Part shown: piece after piece, positions 39,152 through 48,537 of the stretch | How the letters are laid out: every line of letters begins with the position of its first letter | Position numbering within the stretch: the stretch's first letter is position 1 | Made by a program: the position numbers and the translations under genes | NCBI GenBank assembly: GCA_021775755.1 | Contig: JAJFHE010000045.1 | Coordinates: 1 to 64,000 of the forward strand | Reading direction: 5' to 3' | Length of the DNA: 64,000 nucleotides | From: Hyphomicrobiales bacterium | Lineage (GTDB): Bacteria > Pseudomonadota > Alphaproteobacteria > Rhizobiales > JAJFHB01 | Notes under the pieces: model-generated | What the model saw: the letters and a program-made list of their open reading frames with translations, nothing else | What the model was told of the DNA's origin: nothing | The model's database searches: none

Positions 39152-40033
39152 CTAGGCATGCAGTTCGGTGATCGCGTCGGCAATGGTAACCGTGTGGCGG
39201 GCGATCTGCGCGTGCAGGCGTTCAACCATGCGGCCGTCGATGGTGATCGCCCCCTTGTCCTTGTTCTCCGGCTGCGCAAAGGCTGTGATGATCTTGCGCG
39301 CAAAAGCCACTTCGCCGGGCGACGGTGCAAAAATCCCGTTGCACTCTTCTATTTGCGTCGGGTGGATCAGGGTCTTGCCGTCCATGCCGAGTGAGCGGCC
39401 ATGCTCGCATTCGGCCACGAACCCTTCCATGTCGCGAAAGTTGTTGTAGACGCCATCGAGGATTTTTAACCGGTAGGCGCGTGCGGCGGCGACGCAGGTG
39501 GTGAGCCACGAGAGCATCGGCAGGCGGTCGGCGGTAATCGCCGCGCCGGTTTCCTTGGCAAGATCGTTGGTTCCCATGACGAAGCAGGCGAGCCGGCTGT
39601 CCTTGCCCGCGCCGGCGGCTGCGATCTCGCCGGCATTGAGGATCGATAGCGGTGCTTCCATCATCGCCCACAGGCGTATGTTGGGCGCTGCGCCAAGCTC
39701 GCTCATGCGCGCCGACACTTCGCGCACGGTTTCGGCGGTCTCGACCTTCGGCACCAGGATGGCGTTTGGAGCCGCTTCCACGGCGGCCTTGATGTCGTCG
39801 TCGGCCCACTCCGTCTCAAGCCCGTTGACCCGGATGACGAGTTCGCGCTTGCCGAAACCGCCACCGCGCACCGCGGAAGCGACAAGGTCGCGCGCTTCGC
39901 TCTTCATGTCCGGCGCGACGGCATCTTCAAGATCGAAGATGAAGCCGTCGGCCGGCAGGCTCCTGGCTTTCTCCAACGCACGTGCGTTGGAACCGGGCAT
40001 ATAGAGCACGCTGCGGCGTGGCCTGAACTTCAT
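39152..40033 (-). CDS. mcl1: L-malyl-CoA / beta-methylmalyl-CoA lyase (HpcH/HpaI-type CoA ester lyase)
   Basis: Cleaves beta-methylmalyl-CoA into glyoxylate and propionyl-CoA and can act on malyl-CoA. It has 293 residues; the long frame upstream is non-homologous. Motifs are RSVLYMPGSNARALEKA, FIFDLEDAV (metal ligand), ELVIRVNGLET, VPKVETAETV, WAMMEAPLSILN, MGTNDLAKETGA and GMDGKTLIHPTQIEECN. GGGGA lies upstream. Citryl- and malyl-CoA lyases look alike; the neighbour mch supports Mcl1. Confidence 0.9.
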   Translation of the reverse strand: MKFRPRRSVLYMPGSNARALEKARSLPADGFIFDLEDAVAPDMKSEARDLVASAVRGGGFGKRELVIRVNGLETEWADDDIKAAVEAAPNAILVPKVETAETVREVSARMSELGAAPNIRLWAMMEAPLSILNAGEIAAAGAGKDSRLACFVMGTNDLAKETGAAITADRLPMLSWLTTCVAAARAYRLKILDGVYNNFRDMEGFVAECEHGRSLGMDGKTLIHPTQIEECNGIFAPSPGEVAFARKIITAFAQPENKDKGAITIDGRMVERLHAQIARHTVTIADAITELHA

Positions 40034-40211
40034 GACCGCTGTCCCCGTCTGGTTTTCCTGAATGCGGCGCGAACCTACGCCAACAAGGGCGCGTGCGCCA
40101 GCCGCCTTTGGTGCAATTTTGCCGCAACTGGCGCTTGGGTTGAGGCGGTATGCAGCTTGTGAGAGGGGACGCGACTTGGAATGGCACGCTGCTTGCGGCA
40201 CAGTGCGCGCC

Positions 40212-41039
40212 ATGGCGGTTGTGCTTTCCATATCATCGCAAGTTGCGCGCGGGCATGTCGGCAATTCTGCTGTCGCGCCGGGCCTGCGCGCGCTTGGCCA
40301 TGAGGTCTGGCCGGTGCCGACTGTGGTGCTCTCCAACCATCCAGGTCACGGCGCGGCGGCAGGATTTGCGGTCGGTTCCGGCGATATCACCGCTATGCTG
40401 GACCAGCTTGAGCAGCATGGCTGGCTCAAGGATTGCGATGCGGTTCTGACAGGTTACTTCCGTGACCGGGGCCAGTGCGGCGCCGCAGCTGAACGCATCG
40501 CGGACATGAAATCGAGAAAACCCGGCCTCATTTATTGCTGCGATCCGGTTTTGGGAGACGACCCGGCCGGCCTCTATGTGCCGCAGGACGTAGCCGCGGC
40601 CGTGCGCGACACACTGTTACCGCTGGCCGATCTTGCAACACCGAACCGGTTTGAACTGGCGTGGCTGAGTGATTGTGACGTTACGGACGCTCGCGATGCG
40701 CTCAGCGCGGCGCGGAAACTGGCGGTCGATCATGTGGCGGTGACGTCCGTTGCGGGCGAGGCCGGAACCCTCACCGGGCTTTGGCTTGAACCCGGCGATG
40801 CCCACTCGGTGTCGACGCCGCGCCTTGAAAATGTCCCGCACGGGGTTGGCGATCTTTTTGCCGGGCTGGCTACAGCGCATCTGGCGGAGGGACAAACGGG
40901 CGCGCAGTGTCTGGCGCTGACGGTGGCAGAAATAGCGCATGTGATTGCGAAAAGCCGTGGCCACGACGAGATCGACATGGCTGCCTCCCTGCCTGGATTG
41001 GCGGGCGTTGCCCCGGCTGCGATCACGCGGGTGGCGTGA
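40212..41039 (+). CDS. pdxY: Pyridoxal kinase
   Basis: Phosphorylates pyridoxal to pyridoxal phosphate. It has 275 residues of the PfkB/ribokinase fold. Features are SISSQVARGHVGNSA, PTVVLSNHPGHG, GYFRDRGQ, YCCDPVLGDDPAGLYV and TPNRFELAWLS. The anion-hole/catalytic region is HGVGDLFAGLA. Homologues usually have GTGD; the Val here is a small change. It is divergent from mcl1 and heads a run of four genes that includes a PLP enzyme, which fits cofactor supply. The start has no strong Shine-Dalgarno. Confidence 0.88.
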   Translation: MAVVLSISSQVARGHVGNSAVAPGLRALGHEVWPVPTVVLSNHPGHGAAAGFAVGSGDITAMLDQLEQHGWLKDCDAVLTGYFRDRGQCGAAAERIADMKSRKPGLIYCCDPVLGDDPAGLYVPQDVAAAVRDTLLPLADLATPNRFELAWLSDCDVTDARDALSAARKLAVDHVAVTSVAGEAGTLTGLWLEPGDAHSVSTPRLENVPHGVGDLFAGLATAHLAEGQTGAQCLALTVAEIAHVIAKSRGHDEIDMAASLPGLAGVAPAAITRVA

Positions 41040-41043
41040 CGTC

Positions 41044-41775
41044 GTGGGCGGGCTGTTTGCCGGCGTCGATGGCTGTCCGGGCGGCTGGCTTGTGGCGCTT
41101 TGGCGTAAGGGAAGCGCGGGTGGCATAGAGACCGGGTTGTGCACGACATTTCGCGAAGTGCTCGACCTGGAGCCCCAACCGGACCTGATCGCGGTGGATA
41201 TGCCGATCGGCCTGCCTGACGTCGCGATCAAGGGCGGGCGCCTTTGCGACAATGAAACGAGATCGCGGCTGGGCGCTCGTCAGAGCAGCGTCTTCTCCGT
41301 GCCGTCGCGTGCCTCGGTCGTGGAAACGGACTACGCGCAAGCCTGCGCCGTCAACCTCCGCCATTCCGACCCGCCACGGCGGGTGTCGAAGCAGTGTTTT
41401 AACCTGTTCGTCAAAATGCGCGAGGTCGATGCCTGCGTGACGCGTGAGCTTCAGGCGCGGGTGCGCGAAGTGCATCCCGAGCTGGCGTTCTGGGCCCTGA
41501 ATGGCGGTGCCCCGCTCGATTTGCCAAAAAAGGTCAAAAGCGCTCCGAGCGCGCCGGGCCTTGAACTGCGGCGGCTATTGCTTGAACGGGCGGGCTTTTC
41601 GCGCGATATCACGCAAGCATCGAAATGGCCGCGACGGCTTGTCGGGCCGGACGACATCATCGATGCCTGTGCATTGGCGTGGAGCGCGGAACGGCTGTGG
41701 CGCGGCGAGGGTCTCATTCTGCCGTCCGACCCGCCGACGGACGGACGCGGGCTGCGCATGGAAATTTGCGCCTGA
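41044..41775 (+). CDS. DUF429 family protein
   Basis: 243 residues. The start GGLFAGVDGCPGGWLVALW and IAVDMPIGLPDVAIKGGRLCD are DUF429 hallmarks; the fold is RNase H-like and some members are called predicted nucleases. PSRASVV, VREVHPELAFWALNGG and DDIIDACALAWSA follow. I start at GTG (VGGLFAGV), 4 bases after the pyridoxal kinase stop. The function is unknown. Confidence 0.85.
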   Translation: MGGLFAGVDGCPGGWLVALWRKGSAGGIETGLCTTFREVLDLEPQPDLIAVDMPIGLPDVAIKGGRLCDNETRSRLGARQSSVFSVPSRASVVETDYAQACAVNLRHSDPPRRVSKQCFNLFVKMREVDACVTRELQARVREVHPELAFWALNGGAPLDLPKKVKSAPSAPGLELRRLLLERAGFSRDITQASKWPRRLVGPDDIIDACALAWSAERLWRGEGLILPSDPPTDGRGLRMEICA

Positions 41776-41803
41776 AGAAGCGGAAACCAGAGGATTGCAG
41801 GCT

Positions 41804-42733
41804 ATGATCACGCGCGGCGACATTGAACGAACCTACGGCATCATCTCGCCTTATATCCGCAAGACACCTGTTGTTTCGGCCGATGGCGGAGAGTTCGGCG
41901 CGAACGGCGACCTCACCCTCAAACTTGAATTGCTGCAGCATGCAAGCTCGTTCAAACCGCGCGGCGCTTTCGCCAACATGCTGACCCGGGACATCCCGGA
42001 AGCCGGCGTTGTGGCGGCGTCCGGCGGCAATCACGGCGCCGCCGTCGCCTATGCCGCGAACCGGCTCGGACATGCGGCAAAGATTTTCGTGCCGACGGTG
42101 GCTTCGCCCGCAAAGATCGCGCGCATCCGCGAATATGGAGCGGATGTCGTGGTCGGGGGAGACCGCTACGCCGATGCGCTTGAGGCATCGCAGTCGTGGA
42201 TCGAGGAAAGCGGCGCACTTTCGATCCACGCCTACGATCAGCCCGAAACTCTCATGGGACAGGGCACCACGGCACTTGAGCTGCAGTCGCAGTCCGGCGA
42301 TCTCGACACGGTGATTGTCGCCGTTGGCGGCGGCGGTTTCATCGGCGGCATTGCCGCGTGGTACGGCCCGGCAGTCAAAGTCATCGGCGTTGAACCTGAG
42401 ACAAGCTGCGCCCTGCACGCCGGCCTGGAAGCCGGCCATCCCGTGGACGTGGAGGTCAGCGGCCTTGCGGCGGACTCGCTCGGTGCCCGTAGCGCCGGCG
42501 GACTGATGTTTCCGATCGCGCAGGCGCATGTCGATGAGGTGGTGCTGGTATCGGACGCGGCTATCCGCGAGGCGCAGAAAATGCTGTGGAGCAAGCTGCG
42601 CCTCGTCGCCGAACCTGGCGGTGCGGCAGCCATGGCGGCGCTGATATCTCGTGCCTATGAGCCGGCGGAAGGCGAACGCGTCGGCGTCCTCGTCTGCGGC
42701 GGCAACACGGATGCGGTGAGTTTTTCAAAATGA
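41804..42733 (+). CDS. Threonine/serine dehydratase-like PLP enzyme
   Basis: 309 residues of fold-type II PLP enzymes. The PLP lysine is in SSFKPRGAFAN. The asparagine loop is ASGGNHGAAVAYAA, and the phosphate loop is VGGGGFIGGIAAWYG. There is no C-terminal ACT domain, so this is a catabolic-type threonine or serine deaminase, or a serine-racemase-like enzyme. AGGA lies upstream of the ATG. It overlaps the following cupin gene by 4 bases and lies two genes after pyridoxal kinase. Confidence 0.87.
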   Translation: MITRGDIERTYGIISPYIRKTPVVSADGGEFGANGDLTLKLELLQHASSFKPRGAFANMLTRDIPEAGVVAASGGNHGAAVAYAANRLGHAAKIFVPTVASPAKIARIREYGADVVVGGDRYADALEASQSWIEESGALSIHAYDQPETLMGQGTTALELQSQSGDLDTVIVAVGGGGFIGGIAAWYGPAVKVIGVEPETSCALHAGLEAGHPVDVEVSGLAADSLGARSAGGLMFPIAQAHVDEVVLVSDAAIREAQKMLWSKLRLVAEPGGAAAMAALISRAYEPAEGERVGVLVCGGNTDAVSFSK

Positions 42734-43107
42734 ACGCAAGGCTGACCTACAAACCGGGCGACGATGTCGGGGTTCTGGAGCCTTGGCCATTCACCGGCGA
42801 AGCCTCCGATTACACGATTGTGCGCGGGAGCCCGCAAGCCTCCGGCCGCATCGATGGCGGCGGGCCGGGGCACACGTGGCGGCTTGGCATCTGGCGCTGT
42901 ACGGAGGGAGCATTTGAGTGCAACGAGGCGAGCGATGAACTGCAGACGGTGCTGTCGGGCCGCGTCCGCGTTGTTTCGGCAGATGGCTCGGCAAATGAAT
43001 TCGGACCCGGCATGAGCTTCTTCACCCGCCGCGGCGAGCGCGTCACCTGGGACATTCTGGAAGACGTGACCAAGGTGTTCTACAGCCTCAACCAGGATGG
43101 GTTTTAG
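42730..43107 (+). CDS. Cupin domain protein
   Basis: 125 residues of one cupin barrel resembling the ureidoglycine-aminohydrolase-type cupins (DUF861). It shows SGRIDGGGPGHTWRLGIW, ELQTVLSGRVRVVSADG and FGPGMSFFTRRGERVTWDI. The usual metal-binding His pair of the first cupin motif is not clear, so it may be non-catalytic. It is translationally coupled to the dehydratase-like gene (ATGA). The role is unknown. Confidence 0.8.
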   Translation: MNARLTYKPGDDVGVLEPWPFTGEASDYTIVRGSPQASGRIDGGGPGHTWRLGIWRCTEGAFECNEASDELQTVLSGRVRVVSADGSANEFGPGMSFFTRRGERVTWDILEDVTKVFYSLNQDGF

Positions 43108-43164
43108 GAAGGTGCGACGGTTGGGGCATTGATAATTGCCCGCGATGCCCCTATCCCACTCCTC

Positions 43165-43815
43165 ATGGAAAACATCCCCGCAGCTCTTCTCGACGGCTAT
43201 CGCGATTTCCGCGAGCACCGGCTTGCGCATGAAAGCGATCGTTATCGCCGGCTTGCACAACAAGGCCAGGAGCCGGAATGCATGGTAGTTGCGTGCTGCG
43301 ACTCGCGCGCCGCGCCGGAGACCATTTTCAATGCCGCGCCCGGTGAACTCTTCGTGGTGCGCAATGTCGCCAATATCGTGCCGCCCTACAAACCGGACGG
43401 TGAGTTTCACGCCACTTCCGCCGCCCTTGAGTTCGCGGTGCAAAGTCTCAAGATCCGCCACATCGTTGTGCTCGGTCATGGCCGCTGCGGCGGTATCAAA
43501 GCGGCGCTCGACCCCAATGTGGAGCCGCTCTCGCCGGGCGATTTTATCGGCAAGTGGATGGAGCTGCTCGGGCCTGCCGCGGACGCCGTTGCGGGGTACG
43601 AATGGATGACCCACACCGAACGCCAGACCGCGCTTGAGCGCATTTCGATCCGCCATTCGCTCGAAAACCTGCGCAGTTTTCCCTGCGTTTCGATTCTCGA
43701 AGGCCGCGGCAAGCTTCACCTGCACGGCATGTGGTTCGACATTTCAAGCGGGGAGCTGCTGGTTATGGATCCCGAAAGCGGCGATTTCGACAGCCCTCAG
43801 TTGAACGCCTCGTAG
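43165..43815 (+). CDS. Beta-class carbonic anhydrase
   Basis: Hydrates CO2 to bicarbonate. It has 216 residues. The zinc site is Cys44 and Asp46 in ACCDSR, with His105 and Cys108 in GHGRCGG. PGELFVVRNVANIVPP and SILEGRGKLHLHGMWFDISS are typical. The frame continues to a TTG 12 codons upstream; I prefer the ATG at MENIPAALLDGYRDF, which matches relatives, although neither has a strong Shine-Dalgarno. The 3' end overlaps the convergent oxidoreductase by 19 bases. Confidence 0.93.
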   Translation: MENIPAALLDGYRDFREHRLAHESDRYRRLAQQGQEPECMVVACCDSRAAPETIFNAAPGELFVVRNVANIVPPYKPDGEFHATSAALEFAVQSLKIRHIVVLGHGRCGGIKAALDPNVEPLSPGDFIGKWMELLGPAADAVAGYEWMTHTERQTALERISIRHSLENLRSFPCVSILEGRGKLHLHGMWFDISSGELLVMDPESGDFDSPQLNAS

Positions 43816-44960
43816 CGCTCCAGCGAGAAGGGCTTCAGCGTATCTAGCGCCCGGCCATCGGCGATGGCTTCGGCAATGAGGCTGCCAATCGCGGGCGCAA
43901 GCGTGACGCCGCTGTGGGTTGCAATGATGAAAAGGCCATGCGATCGCGGCAGCGGGCCGGCAAGGCTCTTGCCGTCCTGCGGGTAGGGCCTCACGCCTAT
44001 GGCGATCTTACAATCATCAATGCAGGCGTCTCCGGGAGAGCCCGGAACGCGCTCCCTTGCGCGCCGCAGGAGCTTTAGGGCCGCTTCGCGCAGGATTGCC
44101 GGGTCATCGGTGCCGGCGGCCAGGCCGTCGGTGTCGTCGGCGCCGAGTTTAAGACCGCCTGAAAAGTCAGGCAGTATGTGCACGTCCGCATCGCTGGAAA
44201 AATAAATCACCCGGCGCACAAGGCCGGGCGGCGCTGTGGCGGGCGTCGTTACCAGAAGGCCCGGCACACGGTGCATCGGGAAGCGTGCAGCAAAACCGTC
44301 ATAGCCTGTAAGTTCGCTCAGGACTTCCGGTGTGCCGGGGCCCGTGGCGACCAGCACATTGGGTGTTTCGAACGTGCCTTCATCGGTGACGATGGCGGTG
44401 ACGCGGCCGTCATCGTCGGCGAGAATTTCACGCGCGGCGCAATGCTCGCGCACCTCACCACCGAGGTTGCAGATCTGATCCGCCATAAACCGAACGAACC
44501 GCGGCGCATCGAGGCAAAGATCGCGCATCGCGTAAAGCGCGTGAGAATCGTCGTCGAAAGCGACATGGGGCTCAAGCTCGCGCAGCTCGCTGACGCCAAT
44601 CAATTTCGAGGGATAGCCGAAGCTTTCCAGCGCCGCCGCCTTGGCGGCGAGGGCGGCATGGCCGGCAATGTCCGAGCTCCTAACCACTTCGAGCGCCCCG
44701 GTCGGATTGATGCCAAGGGCTTCTTCGCCGAACTCGACGGCGAGTTTCAGATAACCCTCAAGGCCCAGCGCATTGAGCCGGTGATAGGCTTCGTCGGACG
44801 TTTTCGACGTGGCGTTTATCCAGGCGAAGCTTGAGCCCGTGGTGCCGCCGGCAATGTCCGCCTTTTCGACGACGGCAACCTTCAGCCCCTTGCGCGCCAG
44901 AAAATACGCGCTCGTGCAGCCGATAATGCCGCCGCCGACGATAATGGCGTCGAATGCCAT
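43797..44960 (-). CDS. FAD-dependent oxidoreductase, D-amino-acid oxidase (DAO) family
   Basis: 387 residues. The dinucleotide motif is AIIVGGGIIGCTSAYFLARK with Glu at EKADIAGG. The DAO-fold middle shows FRPY-like regions, and the C-terminal FAD contact is FIIATHSGVTLAPAIGSLIAE with GVRPYPQDG. DAO-family enzymes oxidise amines such as glycine, sarcosine or D-amino acids, and the substrate here is not evident. It is 22 bases downstream of asd on the same strand and convergent with the carbonic anhydrase. Confidence 0.88.
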   Translation of the reverse strand: MAFDAIIVGGGIIGCTSAYFLARKGLKVAVVEKADIAGGTTGSSFAWINATSKTSDEAYHRLNALGLEGYLKLAVEFGEEALGINPTGALEVVRSSDIAGHAALAAKAAALESFGYPSKLIGVSELRELEPHVAFDDDSHALYAMRDLCLDAPRFVRFMADQICNLGGEVREHCAAREILADDDGRVTAIVTDEGTFETPNVLVATGPGTPEVLSELTGYDGFAARFPMHRVPGLLVTTPATAPPGLVRRVIYFSSDADVHILPDFSGGLKLGADDTDGLAAGTDDPAILREAALKLLRRARERVPGSPGDACIDDCKIAIGVRPYPQDGKSLAGPLPRSHGLFIIATHSGVTLAPAIGSLIAEAIADGRALDTLKPFSLERYEAFN

Positions 44961-44982
44961 GGCGGATTTCTCGCTACCGGGC

Positions 44983-46026
44983 CTAGGCTGCCGCCTGCTT
45001 TGCCGCGTAACCGCGATTGACCAGTGCTTCTGCGATCTGCACCGTGTTGAGGGCCGCGCCCTTGCGCAGGTTGTCGGAGACCACCCACAAGGCCAGGCCG
45101 TTGTCGACGGTGAAGTCCTCGCGGATGCGGCTGATGAAGGTGGCGAAATCGCCGACGCACTCGACCGGGGTCACGTAGCCGCCGTCTTCGCGCTTGTCGA
45201 CGACCATGCAGCCTGGAGCTTCGCGCAAGATTTCACGCGCCTCATCCGCCGTGATCGGGGATGCGAACTCAATGTGAACCGCTTCTGAGTGGCCGACAAA
45301 GACCGGCACGCGCGCGCAGGTGGCGACGAGCTTGATCTTCGGATCGAGGATCTTCTTGGTTTCGGCCACCATCTTCCACTCTTCCTTGGTGAAGCCGTCG
45401 TCCATGAAGGCGTCGATATGCGGGATCACGTTGAACGCGATCTGCTTGGTGAAGTGCTTTGCTTCCGGCGGATCGGTAACGAAGATACCGCGCGTCTGGT
45501 CCCACAGCTCGTCCATGGCATCGCGCCCGGCGCCCGATACCGACTGATAGGTCGAGACGACAACGCGCTTGATCTTTGCGTGGTCATGTAGAGGCTTCAG
45601 TGCGACGACCAGTTGCGCGGTCGAACAGTTCGGGTTGGCGATGATGTTCTTGCGGTTGTTGAGAGCAAGATAGTCGTCGAGCACGTTTGCGTTCACTTCC
45701 GGCACCACAAGCGGCACTTCCGCGTCATAGCGGAAGCACGAAGAATTATCGATGACCATGCAGTTCTGGCGGCCGATGCGCGGAGACCATTCCTTCGACA
45801 CCTTCGAGCCGGCAGACATGAGACAGAAATCGACGTCTGAAAAGTCGAAATTCTCAAGCGTCTGGCATTTCAGCGTTCGATCGCCATACGAGACTTCCCG
45901 GCCCTGGCTTCTGCTTGAGGCAAGGGGGATGATTTTGTCCGCGGGAAACTCCCGCTCCGCAAGGATATTGAGCATCTCGCGGCCGACATTGCCGGTGGCT
46001 CCGGCGACAGCTACCTTGTAGCCCAT
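44983..46026 (-). CDS. asd: Aspartate-semialdehyde dehydrogenase
   Basis: Makes aspartate semialdehyde for lysine, threonine and methionine. It has 347 residues. The NADP motif is VAVAGATGNVGREML. The catalytic Cys is in IIANPNCSTAQL, with SVSGAGRDAM and CARVPVFVGHSEAVHIEF following. AGGTGA precedes the ATG giving MGYKVAV; a GTG three codons upstream is less likely. It is near leuB, as in other Hyphomicrobiales. Confidence 0.97.
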   Translation of the reverse strand: MGYKVAVAGATGNVGREMLNILAEREFPADKIIPLASSRSQGREVSYGDRTLKCQTLENFDFSDVDFCLMSAGSKVSKEWSPRIGRQNCMVIDNSSCFRYDAEVPLVVPEVNANVLDDYLALNNRKNIIANPNCSTAQLVVALKPLHDHAKIKRVVVSTYQSVSGAGRDAMDELWDQTRGIFVTDPPEAKHFTKQIAFNVIPHIDAFMDDGFTKEEWKMVAETKKILDPKIKLVATCARVPVFVGHSEAVHIEFASPITADEAREILREAPGCMVVDKREDGGYVTPVECVGDFATFISRIREDFTVDNGLALWVVSDNLRKGAALNTVQIAEALVNRGYAAKQAAA

Positions 46027-46271
46027 GGCGATCACCTGAATGTTGACATGTAATTGTTGTTGCCTTTGTGGCCCGCAGGCCCTAAAGAGCGCCGTTCACT
46101 TACGCGCTTGCGCGCGACAATTCAAGCTAGTGATAAGTCGTTGATACAAATGAAACGCCCGCACGGCGGTCTGAAGGCTTTCGGCGGGATCGGTTCGAAA
46201 CGCTTTTATGCCTCGAAATCGACACTTGGACACATTATCTAGACACTGACATGCGCGAAGCAGGACTTGCA

Positions 46272-46526
46272 ATGACGCGGCTGGCGACCGTCCTTGTGGG
46301 AGTGGCTCTGATCCTCCTCGGACTGGCGTTCATCCCGCTGCCGATACCGCTGGGTGCCGTTCTGGTGCTTGCCGGTACGGCGCTTCTGATTTCCAGCAGC
46401 AACACATTTGCGCGGTTTATCCGTTTTATCCGCAGCAACAGCGCGTTTCTCGACGCGTTCTTCGACAAGATCGCATCCGTTCTGCCAGATAGCCTCTCGC
46501 AGCTTTTGCGGCGCACCGAACCTTAA
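46272..46526 (+). CDS. Small hypothetical membrane protein
   Basis: 84 residues with a hydrophobic hairpin: segments about 5-20 (LATVLVGVALILLGLAFI) and 26-42, separated by PLPIPLG. A basic/amphipathic tail ends LSQLLRRTEP. The proline-rich turn between two helices resembles small PGPGW-like membrane proteins, without the exact signature. AGGA lies 6 bases before the chosen ATG; an ATG 7 codons upstream lacks one. It converges on leuB, 8 bases away. The function is unknown. Confidence 0.6.
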   Translation: MTRLATVLVGVALILLGLAFIPLPIPLGAVLVLAGTALLISSSNTFARFIRFIRSNSAFLDAFFDKIASVLPDSLSQLLRRTEP

Positions 46527-46534
46527 GAATCCGC

Positions 46535-47659
46535 TCACGCAACGAGCGCGTCGAGCTCCTTGATCACCGCCTTGCCCATATCTTCCGTCGATGCTTTCTG
46601 CATGCCGTCCTGCATAATGTCGGCGGTGCGGATGCCGCGTTCCAGAACATTGGCAATGGCGCCGTCGAGCCGGTCGGCTTCATCGCCCATGTCGAAGGAA
46701 TAGCGCAGCGCCATGGCGAAGCTGCCGATCATGGCGAGCGGATTGGCAAGTCCCATGCCGGTGATGTCCGGCGCGGAACCGTGTACCGGCTCATAAAGCG
46801 CCTTGCGGGTGCCGCTCTCATCGGCCGCACCAAGCGATGCCGATGGCAGCATGCCGAGCGAGCCCGTCAGCATGGCGGCCGCATCCGACAGCATGTCGCC
46901 GAAAAGATTGTCGGTCACGATGACATCGAACTGCTTCGGAGCGCGCACCAGCTGCATGGCGCAGTTATCCGCGTACATATGCGACAGTTCCACGCCGGAT
47001 GAGGCGTATTCGTTGTCGAACACCCATTGTGCCTCCTGACGCCACAGGACGCCGGACTCCATGACATTGGCCTTTTCGACCGAACACAGTTTCGCCTGCC
47101 GCTTTGCGGCAAGCTCAACGGCGATGCGCACGACGCGGCGGATCTCGCTGGTCGTGTAAACCTGCGTATTGATGCCGCGGCGCTCGCCGTTTTCGAGCTC
47201 GGTAATGCCGCGCGGTTCGCCGAAATAAACGCCACCGGTCAGTTCGCGCACGATCAGGATATCGAGGCCCTCAACAAGCTCGCGCTTCAGCGACGAGGCG
47301 TCGGCAAGCGCTGAATAGCAGATCGCGGGGCGCAGATTGGCAAACAGTTCAAGATCCTTGCGGAGCCGCAACAGTCCGCGTTCGGGCTTTTGCTCAAATG
47401 GCAGTTCGTCCCATTTCGGCCCGCCCGCCGCACCGAGCAGCACCGCATCGGCGGCAAGCGCCTTGTCGACGGTTTCATCGGTGATCGGAACGCCGTTAGC
47501 GTCAATCGAGGCGCCGCCGACCATTTCGTCCTCGACCGAAAAACTATGGCCCGTGACATTGGAGCGCGCGTTGAGCCACTCGATGACGCGTTTGACCTCG
47601 GCCATCACTTCCGGGCCGATGCCGTCGCCGGGCAGGAGAAGCAGGTTGTAAGTGCTCAT
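46535..47659 (-). CDS. leuB: 3-isopropylmalate dehydrogenase
   Basis: Oxidises and decarboxylates 3-isopropylmalate in leucine synthesis. It has 374 residues. Motifs are [47 protein letters not shown] and the signature [18 protein letters not shown], then [14 protein letters not shown]. It lies 39 bases downstream of leuD. GGAAAG stands before the ATG. Confidence 0.98.
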   Translation of the reverse strand: MSTYNLLLLPGDGIGPEVMAEVKRVIEWLNARSNVTGHSFSVEDEMVGGASIDANGVPITDETVDKALAADAVLLGAAGGPKWDELPFEQKPERGLLRLRKDLELFANLRPAICYSALADASSLKRELVEGLDILIVRELTGGVYFGEPRGITELENGERRGINTQVYTTSEIRRVVRIAVELAAKRQAKLCSVEKANVMESGVLWRQEAQWVFDNEYASSGVELSHMYADNCAMQLVRAPKQFDVIVTDNLFGDMLSDAAAMLTGSLGMLPSASLGAADESGTRKALYEPVHGSAPDITGMGLANPLAMIGSFAMALRYSFDMGDEADRLDGAIANVLERGIRTADIMQDGMQKASTEDMGKAVIKELDALVA

Positions 47660-47698
47660 GATGTCGGGCTTTCCGTTTTTGATCTTCTGTATGAGGGC

Positions 47699-48304
47699 TC
47701 AGGCCCAGGACTGCGTCTCTGCGCGTTTTGCTTCGAAACTCGAAATCGCCTCTTCCTTCTGCAGCGTCAGGCCGATGTCATCGAGCCCCTCCAGCAGGCA
47801 ATGCTTGCGGAACTGGTCGATGTCGAAGGAGATGCACCCGCCATCGGGCCCGCGGACTTCCTGAGCGGCAAGATCGACGGTGACGATGGCGTTCGACCCG
47901 CGGTCGGCGTCATCCATTAGTTTGTCGACATCTTCCTGGGGCAGCACGATGGGCAGAATGCCGTTCTTGAAGCAGTTATTGTAGAAGATATCCGCGAAAG
48001 AAGGCGCGATAACGCAGCGGATGCCGAAATCGAGCAGCGCCCAGGGGGCATGTTCGCGCGACGAACCGCAGCCAAAATTATCGCCGGCCACCAGGATCTC
48101 CGCATTGCGGTAGGCCGGTTTGTTGAGCACGAAGTCCGGCAGCTCCTTACCGTCATCGCCATAGCGCATCTCGTCGAATAAATGCGTGCCGAGCCCGGTG
48201 CGTTTGATGGTTTTGAGAAACTGTTTCGGGATCAGCATGTCGGTGTCGACATTAATCATCGGAAGCGGCGCGGCAACGCCGCTGAGCGTCGTGAATTTTT
48301 CCAT
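47699..48304 (-). CDS. leuD: 3-isopropylmalate dehydratase small subunit
   Basis: Partner of LeuC in isomerising 2- to 3-isopropylmalate. It has 201 residues from [15 protein letters not shown]. Motifs are [13 protein letters not shown] and [17 protein letters not shown], the conserved aconitase swivel region. It is separated from leuC by about 2.7 kb with an acyl-CoA synthetase and two small genes. It is divergent from the acyl-CoA synthetase. Confidence 0.97.
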   Translation of the reverse strand: MEKFTTLSGVAAPLPMINVDTDMLIPKQFLKTIKRTGLGTHLFDEMRYGDDGKELPDFVLNKPAYRNAEILVAGDNFGCGSSREHAPWALLDFGIRCVIAPSFADIFYNNCFKNGILPIVLPQEDVDKLMDDADRGSNAIVTVDLAAQEVRGPDGGCISFDIDQFRKHCLLEGLDDIGLTLQKEEAISSFEAKRAETQSWA

Positions 48305-48537
48305 CGGGCCTGCCCAGTTTAGCCAGGGAATGGCGGCCGGTGTGTTATTGGCCGGGTACCGTCCATGGCGGTTGAAACCGTCGCGCGCCTGCCTTAGCGC
48401 ATAGTGGGGCCTGCGCCAAGACCTGGAGCGCAGATTCAATCATGTGGAGATCGTTTGCACCGGCGCTGAGTGCTGTTCGCGTGTATCGAAAAGTGTCTAG
48501 AATACCGCCCCTGACGGCACGGTATGAGGGAGTGGAA

